A stretch of DNA of 64,000 bases, from positions 10,346,717 to 10,410,716 of the forward strand of contig NZ_JADBEM010000001.1 of the NCBI RefSeq assembly GCF_014873875.1, given 5' to 3'. The stretch's first letter is position 1. Every line of letters starts with the position of its first letter. The notes below the pieces were generated by a model. That model made no database searches. It was not told where the DNA came from and saw only the letters and a program-made list of their open reading frames with translations. Below, one piece after another: positions 43,171 to 51,784 of this stretch. The DNA comes from Actinopolymorpha pittospori (GTDB lineage Bacteria; Actinomycetota; Actinomycetes; Propionibacteriales; Actinopolymorphaceae). A program made the translations under genes and the position numbers.

Positions 43171-44508
43171 CTACACACCTGCACCTTCTGGCAAAGGAGT
43201 CCGGGTCTGACCGGCGGATGCCGTGCCTGGTTGACGTTTCTCAGCCACCTGCCCGGTGACCCGGATCTTCTGGTCGGCTCCACGTCCGTTTTGTGTCTCC
43301 GCACTACTCGCGGCGACTGCCAGCGCGGCAAGGTTCCTGGCCGCGTTCTTGTCGCGGTCCATGATGAGACCGCAGGTGTCACAGAGATACTCGCGTTCGG
43401 ACAGGAGCAGCTTGGCTTTCACTGCTCCGCAGCCCGAACAGGTCTTGCTTGAGGGGAACCACCTGTCCGCCACGATCAGGCCGCCGAACCGTTCGGCCTT
43501 GTACTCCAGTTGGCGCCGGAACTCACCGAACCCGGCGTCAGCGATATGACGGGCGAGTTTGCGGTTGGACAGCATGCCGGTGATGTTGAGGTCTTCGACC
43601 ACGACCGTGGCGTAGGTGGACGCGAGCCGGGTGGTCAGCTTGTGCATGGCGTCGCGCCGCTGGTCAGCGACACGGTGATGCACCCGGTTGCGCTGGGCGT
43701 TGGCGCGCTGCCACCGCTTCGACGCGGCCTGACCGATACGCCGGTCCGGGCCGCGACGACGGGACACGCGTCGCGACAGGCGAGCCAGCTTCTGCTGGGC
43801 CTGGATGTAGTGACGCGGGTTCTCAACGGGTGGGCCTTCGGACAGGGTCGCGAGGGTCTTGATACCAAGATCCACGCCGATAGCCGCATCGGGCCGAGCG
43901 GGTGTGAGTTCGGGAAGCGACTGTTCCACGGTGAAGGACACGAACCAGCGGCCACGTTCGAAACGGATCGTGGCGGACATGATGCGCGCCGACCCTTCCC
44001 TCAGCGCGTCGAGCAACTTGGCCGGATGCTCGTGCAGCTTCACCCGCCCGATGCGCGGAAGTGCGGCGTGCCGCTGTTCACAGCGGATGGTTCCGGTGGT
44101 GAACCGGCACGAGTGCACCGCGCGTCGCTTGGACTTGAACCGCGGGAACCCGACGCGGGCACCGTTGCGCTTGCCGGTGCGGGAAGCGCCCCAGTTCTTC
44201 AAGGCAGCCGCCAGAGCATCGAGCCCGGACGAATACGCCTCTTTGCTGTACTCGGCCCACCATGGCGCTACGTCGTTCTTGGCCTGGTTCCAGTCCCTGC
44301 GGAAGCTGTAGAGCGACCATGTGAGGCTGGGCGTCCCTAGCTCGTCAGGGATGCCGTAGGTGCGTTCGGCTGCCCGCTGGTCCAGATTCGCCTTCACCCG
44401 GCCAAGACCCCAGTTGAACGCACGACGTGCGGCCGCGCAGTGCCCAGCCATGTATCGGGCCTGACGCGGCGTCGGGTCAAGTGCGTACCTGTACGCGAGC
44501 AGCGTCAC
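43171..44508 (-). CDS. tnpB: TnpB RNA-guided nuclease (IS607 type)
   Basis: The 445-aa protein starts at GTG 44508, overlapping the tnpA stop as GTGA. The RuvC core appears complete: Asp in AIGVDLGIKTLATL, Glu in TVVVEDLNITGM and the terminal Asp in MDRDKNAARNLAAL. The zinc ribbon CSGCGAVKAK...LCDTCG lies between them. Its 3' end reaches the left edge of the element, where a guide RNA scaffold would be expected. It is distinct in sequence from the tnpB at 30719. Confidence 0.92.
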   Translation of the reverse strand: MTLLAYRYALDPTPRQARYMAGHCAAARRAFNWGLGRVKANLDQRAAERTYGIPDELGTPSLTWSLYSFRRDWNQAKNDVAPWWAEYSKEAYSSGLDALAAALKNWGASRTGKRNGARVGFPRFKSKRRAVHSCRFTTGTIRCEQRHAALPRIGRVKLHEHPAKLLDALREGSARIMSATIRFERGRWFVSFTVEQSLPELTPARPDAAIGVDLGIKTLATLSEGPPVENPRHYIQAQQKLARLSRRVSRRRGPDRRIGQAASKRWQRANAQRNRVHHRVADQRRDAMHKLTTRLASTYATVVVEDLNITGMLSNRKLARHIADAGFGEFRRQLEYKAERFGGLIVADRWFPSSKTCSGCGAVKAKLLLSEREYLCDTCGLIMDRDKNAARNLAALAVAASSAETQNGRGADQKIRVTGQVAEKRQPGTASAGQTRTPLPEGAGV

Positions 44509-45074
44509 GCCGGGTCCTCGCAGAGGGCAGCGACGGCAGAAGCCGCCCGGTTGGCCGCGCCACGGCGACCGTAGGCCCGCGCGCACAATGAGGTCAGGAT
44601 CTGCGTCACGTCCCGAACCAGATCCTCATCAACCTCAGACGGGTCCGCCACGACCAGACGGCGCCCTGATGCCGCGAGAGCGGCCTCTACGTATTCGGCA
44701 CCGAAGCGGGCGATGCGGTCACGGCGCTCAACGATGATTGTCGAAACTGAGGGGTCACGAAGCAGTGCGAGGAACTTCGGTCGCTTCCCGTCGAGCGCGG
44801 ACCCGATCTCGGTCACGACCTTGCCGACCTGGTAGCCGTTGGTCGTGGCCCACGCCGACACCCACGCAACCTGCCGGTCCAGGTCGACACTCTGGTCACT
44901 TGAACAGACACGGGCATAAACGGCCACAGCCCTACCAGCGGCGACTCCAGGCTCACCGATGACGATCAACCGCCCGGCCTGATACGCCGGAACAGGCAAC
45001 TTCCCAGCCTTGTACCACCGCAGAGCAGTGGCGTAGCTGACACCCTGGGAAGCCGCCCACTCCTTCAAATTCAC
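44505..45074 (-). CDS. tnpA: IS607-family serine recombinase TnpA with Cys at the catalytic position
   Basis: The 189-aa protein has an N-terminal MerR-like DNA-binding helix (LKEWAASQGVSYATALRWYK) followed by a small serine recombinase domain (VYARVCSSDQ, IIVERRDRIARFG). In serine recombinases the motif is R-V-S, and that Ser attacks DNA. Here the codon is TGT, giving R55-V56-C57. Two Ser residues follow at 58-59. If Cys57 is the true aligned position, activity is probably reduced. The ATG at 45074 lies near the element end. Confidence 0.88.
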   Translation of the reverse strand: MNLKEWAASQGVSYATALRWYKAGKLPVPAYQAGRLIVIGEPGVAAGRAVAVYARVCSSDQSVDLDRQVAWVSAWATTNGYQVGKVVTEIGSALDGKRPKFLALLRDPSVSTIIVERRDRIARFGAEYVEAALAASGRRLVVADPSEVDEDLVRDVTQILTSLCARAYGRRGAANRAASAVAALCEDPA

Positions 45075-46195
45075 GTCACTACCATAAGCTAATGACAGCT
45101 AATAACAACTCAAATCCAGTTATTAATGACCCTTCATGCCGGACTTCGGCTCCCACCTCGCGACCCAGTGGGCCACCGAGCCGCCCGACGTGGTGCACGC
45201 CCACTTCTGGTTGAGCGGACTCGCGGCCATGGCCGCCGCCGCGCATCTCGACATTCCAGTGGTGCAGACCTTCCACGCGCTCGGCACCGTCAAGAGCCGC
45301 CACCGGGGGCCGAAGGACACCAGCCCGCCGTCCCGGCAGACCATCGAGGCCGCGCTGGCCTGCGAGGTCGATCTCGTCGTCGCGAGCAGTTCGCACGAGG
45401 TCGTGGAGCTACGGGCGATGGGCATGCCGACAGGCCGCGCGGTGGTGGTGCCCTCCGGCGTGGACGGCGACGCGTTCGGACCCGAAGGGCCATCCGCGCC
45501 GCGGAACGAGCGGGCGCGGATCCTCAGCGTCGGACGCCTCGTGGAGCGCAAGGGACTCGACACGGTGATCCGGGCGCTGGTCGGCGTACCGGACGCGGAG
45601 TTGCTGATCGCGGGCGGCCCACCGGCGTCGGGTCTGGCCGAGGATCCCGAGGTGCGCCGGTTGACCGGGATCGCACGGGCCCACGGCGTCGCGGACCGGG
45701 TGTGTTTCCTCGGCGGCGTCCCCGGGCCGCGCTGTACCGGTCGGCGGACGTGGTCGTGAGCGTGCCGTGGTACGAGCCGTTCGGGATGGTGCCCATCGAG
45801 GCCGCGGTGTGCGGCGTACCGTCGATCGTCTCCTCGGTGGGCGGTCACCTCGACACCGTTGTCGACGAGGTGACCGGGCTCCTCGTGCCGCCCCGTGACC
45901 CGGCCGGCCTGGCCCGGCGACTACGGCGCCTGCTCCGAGGCGCCGACCTCCGCGCCCGGCTCGGCGCGGCCGGGACCCACCAGGCTCGGGCCTACACGTG
46001 GGAGTCGCTCGCCCGCACGATGCAGACGCACTACCAGGAAGTCCGCGAGTCGGTCGCCCACCTGGTCCCCCGGATCGCGCCGTCGACGGCGTGAGGCAAC
46101 CCCATTGGTACGCCCGGTGCCACCGAGTCACCAGGGTCCTCTCCGCGCGGGAGGTGCGCGCCAGGGCTGTCCGAGGGTGGTGAGAGTCTGTCCGG

Positions 46196-46666
46196 ATGAG
46201 CGAGCGCTTCCGGGTGGTCCCAGCCGCCTACATCGTCTTTCGTCGTGACGACCGCGGTGAGGACCAGATCCTGCTCCAGCTGCGTCAGGGCACCGGCTAC
46301 ATGGACGGGCACTGGGCGGTGGCGGCGGCCGGGCATGTCGAGGCCGACGAGTCGGCGGTGGCCGCCGCGTGCCGGGAGGCCGCCGAGGAGTTGGGCGTCA
46401 CGATCAAGCCGAACGACCTCACTCCCCTGACCGCGATCCACCGCACCGGCGGCAACCACCAGTCCATCGACGAGCGCGTCGACTTCTTCTTCGAGTGCCG
46501 GAGCTGGACCGGCGAGCCGCGGCTGCTCGAGCCCGAGAAGGCCGCCGACCTGCGGTGGTGTCCGCTCGACGCCCTGCCCGGTCCCGTCGTCCCCCACGAG
46601 CGGTTCGTGTTCGACCACCTGCGCGGCGGCGCCGTCCCCCCGCCGATCCTCACCTACGGTTTCTGA
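46196..46666 (+). CDS. NUDIX hydrolase
   Basis: The 156-aa protein has a perfect Nudix box at 46-68: Gly, HVEAD, Glu, SAVAAAC, REAAEELGV. The N-terminal strand VPAAYIVFRRDD and the later DERVDFFF are typical of MutT-like enzymes that hydrolyse nucleotide derivatives. Its stop overlaps the convergent glycosidase-like gene by 13 bp. The ATG at 46196 follows GGTGAGAG. The substrate is unknown. Confidence 0.92.
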   Translation: MSERFRVVPAAYIVFRRDDRGEDQILLQLRQGTGYMDGHWAVAAAGHVEADESAVAAACREAAEELGVTIKPNDLTPLTAIHRTGGNHQSIDERVDFFFECRSWTGEPRLLEPEKAADLRWCPLDALPGPVVPHERFVFDHLRGGAVPPPILTYGF

Positions 46667-48693
46667 TCGCGGCCTCCGACCACGACGGTCCGGCCGCCCT
46701 CTTCGAGCGGGATCTGCTGACCGTCGACGGCGACCTCGCGGTCGGTCGGCGAGAGGTGGACGTCGACGTCGTGTCCGCGGAAGCGCAACCCGCGCAGGGT
46801 GACGTGGCCGGGCGGGGTTCCGGGGGAGATCACGAGGCTGCCGTCGGGCTGTGGCCGTAGGCCGGCCAGGCCGGTCAGGATCGCCTCCGCGCCGGCCAGG
46901 CCGGCGACGATGTTCCCCCGCCGGCCGACCGGTGGTGTGCCGGGCCGGTCGCAGTAGTGCTCCTGCGGGAAGTACGGGAAGTGCTCGCCCATCCAGAGCA
47001 GTCGGCGCAACACGTCCCAGGCGAGGTCGGGCTCGCCGCGTTCCCACAGGGTCAGGGCGAGCAGCGGCCCCTCGCCGGTGTAGGCGCCGCCGCCTGACCA
47101 GTCGACGTCGCCGAGTTCGTAGTGCACGTCGTCCTCGGCGCTGACGCTGCTCACGCCGTAGGTGCCCAGGAAGGCGCCCGGCCGGATCCGTTCGAGGAGG
47201 GCCGCGGCCATGGCCGGTGTGCACGCCCCGCTGCGCAGCGCGTCGAACGCCTGGATGGAGTACACGATCTCGGTGTCGCCGTCGGGGTAGCGGCTGGCGA
47301 ACCAGCGCGCGTCGGGGTCCCAGAGGTCGTTCGCGACCGCCCGGCGAATGCGGTCGGCGCGCTCCCGCATCGACGTGACGGGCAGCCCCGCCCCGGACGC
47401 CTCGGCCAGCGCGGCGAGGGTGTCGAGGGACCATGCGCGTTCGGCGTTGGGACTCGCGACGACGTGCTCCCAGCCGGAGGACCGCATCTCCAGCAGGTTG
47501 TGCTGGGTGCCGTAGTCGCACAGCTCCCCCACGGCCGGGAAGTGGGCGTCGATGGCGGTCACCGTCTCGAAGAGCCGACCGACCAGCTCGGCGGAGATGC
47601 CCTGCTGGGCGGCCATCGCGTTGGCCAGCGCGACCAGGGACGAACCGCTGTAGGCGTAGGGGACGCCCAGGCCGGTGCCGTCGGGGGCGATCGCGTAGCT
47701 CTTGCTGAGGTCGGCCGCCATCAGGGCTTCCAGCACCTGCGGGGTCGACTCGCCCAGCAGCAGGCTCAGGGTGTGGGGTGCGTATCCGCCGGTGTCCCAG
47801 GCATAGCTGCACAGCGCCCCGCCGTCCACGCCCGAGGTGGCGACGAAGGGGCTGGTGACGAAGCCGGGGTGGTCCCACAGGCAGACCAGGCCGCTGGCCA
47901 GGGACCGCCGCCAGTACGCGTCGAGGCCCGGCACGTCGGTCTCCAGCCGTGGGAGGTTGGCCAGCGCGGTCTCGGCGCGTGCCCCCCACCGTCGTACGGC
48001 GGCCTCGTCCCACGTCCGGATCGACGTGGCGGGCGGGAGCTCGCCGACGGCACCGAGGCGTACGGCCAGGACGACGTCGACTTCGGCGCCGGCGGGCACG
48101 ACCTGGCTGAGGTCCTCGGTCGACAGCTCCACCGCGACGTCGCCGGCACGCCACCGCCCACGGCCGACCTCGCTCGCCGGCGTGCCCGGGGTGGGCGGAG
48201 ACCAGCCCCACTCCCCGAGTGGCACCTGGCACGGACCGCCCGGATCGAGGACCGGACGCACCGTCAGGGTCACCGGATGGTCCGCCCGGTTGCGAACGGC
48301 GATCCGCAGCGCGTAGCCCGCCTGCTCGTGCAGCGGGGTGAGGGTGCTGTGGACGCCGAGGGACATCAGGCGCCCGTCGCGGTACTGGTGGTAGGTGCCA
48401 CGGCGGGTCACCTGGTGCGGCCACCACGTTCCTTCGGCGTGGAGCAGTCCACGGCCGGCCCCGGCGATGCCCGCCCGGGTCCCGTCCGGGATCCGTACTC
48501 CGTCGACCTCGAACTCCACCCGCAGCGAGGAGTCGGGTGCGGCGTAGGGCGGTGCGAACGAGCCGCGGACGCCGCAGACGGTGGCGGCGTCCACGCCGAC
48601 CGTCGTTCGACCGCTGCCGACCCACAGGTGTGCGGGGGCGATGCCCTGGCGAAGGTCGAAGGCGAAGTCCTCGAGGGTGTAGCGCGCAGGCAT
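46654..48693 (-). CDS. Amylo-alpha-1,6-glucosidase-like (alpha/alpha-barrel) glycosidase
   Basis: The 679-aa protein has no signal peptide and probably acts in the cytosol on imported oligosaccharide. An N-terminal beta domain (about 1-260) is followed by a barrel region with motifs such as SYAWDTGGYAPHTLSLLLGE, CDYGTQHNLLEM, YPDGDTEIVYSIQAFDA and GAYTGEGPLLALTLWERG, and by a small C-terminal beta part (VTLRGLRFRGHDVDVHL). This fits GH95-like or glucoamylase-like families, but none is firm. It diverges from a LacI regulator whose operators lie 150-200 bp upstream. An adjacent ABC operon probably supplies its substrate. Confidence 0.8.
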   Translation of the reverse strand: MPARYTLEDFAFDLRQGIAPAHLWVGSGRTTVGVDAATVCGVRGSFAPPYAAPDSSLRVEFEVDGVRIPDGTRAGIAGAGRGLLHAEGTWWPHQVTRRGTYHQYRDGRLMSLGVHSTLTPLHEQAGYALRIAVRNRADHPVTLTVRPVLDPGGPCQVPLGEWGWSPPTPGTPASEVGRGRWRAGDVAVELSTEDLSQVVPAGAEVDVVLAVRLGAVGELPPATSIRTWDEAAVRRWGARAETALANLPRLETDVPGLDAYWRRSLASGLVCLWDHPGFVTSPFVATSGVDGGALCSYAWDTGGYAPHTLSLLLGESTPQVLEALMAADLSKSYAIAPDGTGLGVPYAYSGSSLVALANAMAAQQGISAELVGRLFETVTAIDAHFPAVGELCDYGTQHNLLEMRSSGWEHVVASPNAERAWSLDTLAALAEASGAGLPVTSMRERADRIRRAVANDLWDPDARWFASRYPDGDTEIVYSIQAFDALRSGACTPAMAAALLERIRPGAFLGTYGVSSVSAEDDVHYELGDVDWSGGGAYTGEGPLLALTLWERGEPDLAWDVLRRLLWMGEHFPYFPQEHYCDRPGTPPVGRRGNIVAGLAGAEAILTGLAGLRPQPDGSLVISPGTPPGHVTLRGLRFRGHDVDVHLSPTDREVAVDGQQIPLEEGGRTVVVGGRDQKP

Positions 48694-49042
48694 GAAGTCC
48701 TCTGTCCAGGAAGGAGAAGTCCGGAGGTGAAGACCGGGCGTTGGGATCGCGGGGACCGCGACCGCCCGCCGGGAGCCTGCCACCACTTCGTGGTCGGCCG
48801 CAACGACGGCGACCAAGTTACCGCCACTTTACGATCACGTGTTGTCGTTGGACCGGTCCAGTGCTACGGTGCCGGACAGGCGTTGGACCGGTCCAGCAGT
48901 TGATGTCGTCGCTCCGCCCGGACGGTTCCACGCAGCACCGTGCTCCATGCAACTCCCAGGCAACTCACACCGCCTTTCCCCCTTGTGGTGAAGGCGTGTT
49001 CGACGGACCCGATTTCCTCTCCGAAGCCGAGGTGTCCTGCGC
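48694..49042. other. 349-bp regulatory region between the glycosidase gene and lacI-type gene
   Basis: The only elements seen are the paired palindromes and promoter at 48842-48895. The rest shows no coding bias. Confidence 0.5.
48842..48895 (+). promoter_or_regulatory. Promoter with twin 12-bp LacI-type operators
   Basis: TGGACCGGTCCA, a perfect 12-bp palindrome, occurs twice (48849-48860 and 48884-48895), centres 35 bp apart, each inside the longer repeat CGTTGGACCGGTCCAGY. The first sits between a -35 TTGTCG (48842-48847) and a -10 TACGGT (48865-48870) with a 17-base spacer, so a bound repressor would block the promoter. A centrally symmetric CG core is typical of LacI-family operators. 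The 35-bp spacing, about 3.3 helical turns, could let a dimer pair act together. Confidence 0.75.
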
Positions 49043-50074
49043 ATGGCCAGGCTGACGATCCGCGACATCGCTCGAATGTCGGGGCTTTCGAAGTCGACCG
49101 TCTCCTTGGTCCTCAACAACAGCCCACGGGTCGATCCGGCGACGCGGGAGCGGGTGCTGGAGCTGATGCGTCAGCACAACTACGTCCCCAACTACGCCGC
49201 GACCGCACTCGCCCGTGGCAACACCCGGCTGATCGGGATGATCGTCCCCGGCCTCACCTGGCGGCTCGTCGCGGCCATCAACTACGGCGTCGCCTCGGTC
49301 GTCGAGGGCAGCGAATACGAGATCATCCTCTACACGAGTACGAACGACCGAAACTACGACCGGGTCATCGAGCGGATCCTGGCCTCGAAACTGTCGGCGG
49401 GACTCCTCGTCGTCACCCACAACCAGCCCCTCGAGCCGCTGGAGAAGCTGCATCGCGACGGCCTTCCGGTCGTCCTCGTGGACACGCTCGCCACCCATGC
49501 GGACCTGCCCGCGATCGTCACCGACAACTACGGCGGGGCTCACGCCGCGGTGCGGCACCTCCTCGAACTCGGCCACCGGCGGATCGCCTGCGTGGAGGGT
49601 CTGATGGAGTACCCGTGCTGTCAGGAACGCACCCGCGGCTACACCGACGCACTGGCCGAGGCCGGGATCAGCCACCGCCCCGAGCTCGTGCAGGCCGGTG
49701 GGTTCAGCGCCGAGACCGTCGCCGACAGCACACGCGCCCTGCTCTCGTTGCCGAAACGGCGGCGACCCACCGCCGTCTTCGCCCACAGCGACATCACCGC
49801 CTACGCCGTCATGGAGACCGTCGAAGACTCCGGCCTGAAGGTGCCGGACGACATCTCCGTCGTCGGCTTCGACGACCTCGCCTCCTCCGAACACGTCCGC
49901 CCCGCCCTGACCACGGTCCGCCAACCCTTCGAGGAGATGGGGCGGCAGGCCGCGGAACTCCTGTTCGCCACGATCGAGGGTGGCCCGGGTGAGACGGAGG
50001 CGTCGCGGCAACCGCCGCGGCTCAGCCTGCCGACCAGCCTGATCGTCCGGGACAGCACCAGCACCGTCGCCTAG
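49043..50074 (+). CDS. LacI-family transcriptional regulator
   Basis: The 343-aa protein has the LacI layout: N-terminal helix-turn-helix (TIRDIARMSGLSKSTVSLVL), hinge helix with ATALARGNTRLIG, and a periplasmic-binding-protein-like domain ending RDSTSTVA. In the hinge helix LARG appears as the usual minor-groove residues. It should repress the flanking sugar genes until it binds a sugar. Operators lie 150-200 bp upstream. It starts the unit with the SBP and two permeases. Confidence 0.94.
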   Translation: MARLTIRDIARMSGLSKSTVSLVLNNSPRVDPATRERVLELMRQHNYVPNYAATALARGNTRLIGMIVPGLTWRLVAAINYGVASVVEGSEYEIILYTSTNDRNYDRVIERILASKLSAGLLVVTHNQPLEPLEKLHRDGLPVVLVDTLATHADLPAIVTDNYGGAHAAVRHLLELGHRRIACVEGLMEYPCCQERTRGYTDALAEAGISHRPELVQAGGFSAETVADSTRALLSLPKRRRPTAVFAHSDITAYAVMETVEDSGLKVPDDISVVGFDDLASSEHVRPALTTVRQPFEEMGRQAAELLFATIEGGPGETEASRQPPRLSLPTSLIVRDSTSTVA

Positions 50075-50254
50075 GACGAGCCGCACCGCTGGTGCCCCGC
50101 GACGTGGGCGCCAGGCACCACTCACCGCATCACCGACGCACGACCCCACGTCACACACGCACGTCTCGACGCGTGCGGAGTCATCGCGTCGCGCGAGACC
50201 ACCAACAGGTTCGACCCTGCCCTGCGGTACCCCAGCTTGAAAGGAGTGGGGCCG

Positions 50255-51724
50255 ATGAGGCGTCCCACCACCAGCATGAAACGACGTGACCTGCTCCGCG
50301 CCGGAGGGGCCGTCGCCCTCACCGCCTTCGCCGGTGGGCTGACCGCCTGCTCCAACTCCGGCGAGCGCACGGTCTCCTCCACCGCGGTGACGTACTGGGA
50401 CTGGTACGTCAGCCAGGCGGCCTGGGTGGACAACGAGATCAAGCTGTTCGCGCAGGCGCACTCCGACTCCCCCATCAAGAAGACCACCCAGGTCACCGAC
50501 AAGTACGCCGACCTGTTCGCGCTGGCGAGCCGCAGCAAGACCACGCCTGACATCTTCATGATCCCCAAGACGCCGACCATCCAGGAACAGGTGGCCAAGA
50601 AGTGGTTGCTCCCCCTGGACAAGTGGGCGACGAGCGGCTGGCGGTCGCGGTTCCCGGCAGACCAGTTCGTCGAGGGCGTCAACATGTTCGACGGGAAGGT
50701 CTACACCGCACCGTTCGCGGCACCGGCGCCGTCCCTGCAGCTCTGCTGCCACAAGGGTGTGTTCAAGAACGCCGGACTCACCAACGCCGACGGCAGCATC
50801 CAGGTCCCCAAGACCTGGGACGACGTGACGCGGGCCGCGCAGACCATCACCACCAAGAGCGGCGGCAAGGTGTACGGCCTGGGCTTCGGCAACGCGCAGA
50901 ACTTCGCGCTGGCGTGGTGGATCGACCTGTTCACCCGCGGTGCGGGCTCCCCCGGTGGCACCAACTCGATGGACTTCCGGACCGGAGCCTGGACCTACGG
51001 AAGTGACCGCAACTACGCCGACTTCCTGAACCTCCTGCTGGACTGGAAGAAGCGCGGCTTCGTCTACCCCAACTCCATGTCCAGCTCCGACGAGCAGGCC
51101 CGCGCGTTCTTCTCCCAGGGCGCGTTCGGTATGACGGTCGGCGGCGTGTGGAACCAGCCCACCTGGACCGAGGCGAAGTTCACCGACTACAGCCTCGTCA
51201 CCCTGCCCTCGCCCACCGGAAGCCCCAAGGCCTTCTTCTACGGGCCTCCCGGCGGATCCTTCGTCGCCATCTCCGCCGGCGCCAAGGAACCCGACCGGGC
51301 GTGGGCGTGGTTCGACTGGCTCTACGGCAAGGCCGCCGGCAAGCGCTGGGTCGAACAGGGCCTCGGGCTGTCGGTCTACCCGGAAAACAACGACCCGAGC
51401 CTGGTGAAGTTCGCACCCTTCGCGGAGTACGTCGCCATGGCCGACACGGCGATGGTCGGGCCGACACCGACCGTCCGCAACCCCGAGGTCGCCACGGTGA
51501 CACTCAACGCGGTGAAGCCGGACATCAACGACGTGGCCGCCGGCCTCTACACCGGTCAGCTCAAGGACACCGGCGCGGCGCTGAGCGAACTCCAGGACCG
51601 GATGAACCAGGCCCAAAGCGACGCGGTCAAGGCGGCGGCGGCCCAGGGCGCCAAGGTGAGCATGGCCGACTACGTGTTCGCCGACTGGGACCCGACCAAG
51701 CCCTACGTCCACAAGTCAGCCTGA
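50255..51724 (+). CDS. Sugar ABC transporter substrate-binding lipoprotein (LacI-linked operon)
   Basis: The 489-aa protein has a Tat-type lipoprotein signal (KRRDLLRAGGAVALTAFAGG then LTAC, Cys about residue 30). The mature part is a cluster B binding protein (VTYWDWYVSQAAWVDN, then PKTWDDVTRAAQTI). The ATG at 50255 is chosen because AAAGGAG lies eight bases upstream. A TTG at 50237 is less likely. The 180-bp gap from the regulator may hold its own promoter. The C-terminus, DWDPTKPYVHK, is intact. Confidence 0.94.
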   Translation: MRRPTTSMKRRDLLRAGGAVALTAFAGGLTACSNSGERTVSSTAVTYWDWYVSQAAWVDNEIKLFAQAHSDSPIKKTTQVTDKYADLFALASRSKTTPDIFMIPKTPTIQEQVAKKWLLPLDKWATSGWRSRFPADQFVEGVNMFDGKVYTAPFAAPAPSLQLCCHKGVFKNAGLTNADGSIQVPKTWDDVTRAAQTITTKSGGKVYGLGFGNAQNFALAWWIDLFTRGAGSPGGTNSMDFRTGAWTYGSDRNYADFLNLLLDWKKRGFVYPNSMSSSDEQARAFFSQGAFGMTVGGVWNQPTWTEAKFTDYSLVTLPSPTGSPKAFFYGPPGGSFVAISAGAKEPDRAWAWFDWLYGKAAGKRWVEQGLGLSVYPENNDPSLVKFAPFAEYVAMADTAMVGPTPTVRNPEVATVTLNAVKPDINDVAAGLYTGQLKDTGAALSELQDRMNQAQSDAVKAAAAQGAKVSMADYVFADWDPTKPYVHKSA

Positions 51725-51731
51725 CCCGAGC

Positions 51732-51762
51732 GCGGCTCGCGGACCAGTGGTTCGCGAGCCGC
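51732..51762 (+). promoter_or_regulatory. Intercistronic hairpin between SBP and permease genes
   Basis: GCGGCTCGCG (51732-51741) and CGCGAGCCGC (51753-51762) form a perfect 10-bp stem with an 11-base loop, 8 bases past the binding-protein stop and about 20 before the permease start. In sugar operons such hairpins protect or terminate part of the message, so more binding protein than permease is made. The role here is inferred from position. Confidence 0.6.
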
Positions 51763-51784
51763 CCGATGCCCGGAGGTGACGCCG

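Larger units (their letters stand above)
43151..45132 (-). mobile_element. IS607-type element (tnpA serine recombinase plus tnpB)
   Basis: The element contains overlapping tnpA and tnpB genes. It interrupts a glycosyltransferase gene whose halves abut its ends: CTCCCG before it and TTCATGCCG after it. The ends carry imperfect complementary sequences: TCATTAGCT near 43163 and AGCTAATGA near 45086. Target duplications are absent, as expected for this family. Exact end points are uncertain by a few bases because the crossover dinucleotide is shared. Confidence 0.85.
42880..46094 (+). pseudogene. Glycosyltransferase family 4 gene, broken by an IS607-type element and frameshifts
   Basis: The 5' part begins with MRISIVSDHASPLAPLGAPD at 42880, the opening of MshA-like GT4 enzymes that make a mycothiol precursor or similar glycoside. 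Its reading frame changes twice near 42975-43005 and again near 43105-43125 (AGKDDFLP). The IS607-type element lies between about 43151 and 45132. The 3' part resumes with MPDFGSHLATQW (45136) and VVHAHFWLSG, shifts frame near 45730 and ends VPWYEPFGMVPIEAAVCGVPSI and LVPRIAPSTA. The coding sequence is otherwise well kept, so the damage is recent. A functional copy may exist elsewhere. Confidence 0.85.

Noticed and set aside
46031..48625. Second minus-strand frame (864 aa) over the glycosidase-like gene
   Set aside because: It is shifted against a frame with consistent protein motifs and a good start, and its translation is mostly Arg/Gly/Pro.
50092..50236. Short His/Arg-rich open frame between lacI-type and binding-protein genes
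   Set aside because: The composition is that of repetitive non-coding DNA with no ribosome site, and it overlaps the binding-protein leader.
48965..51712. Minus-strand open frame of 915 aa opposite the LacI and binding-protein genes
   Set aside because: It is antisense to two certain genes and has shadow-type composition.
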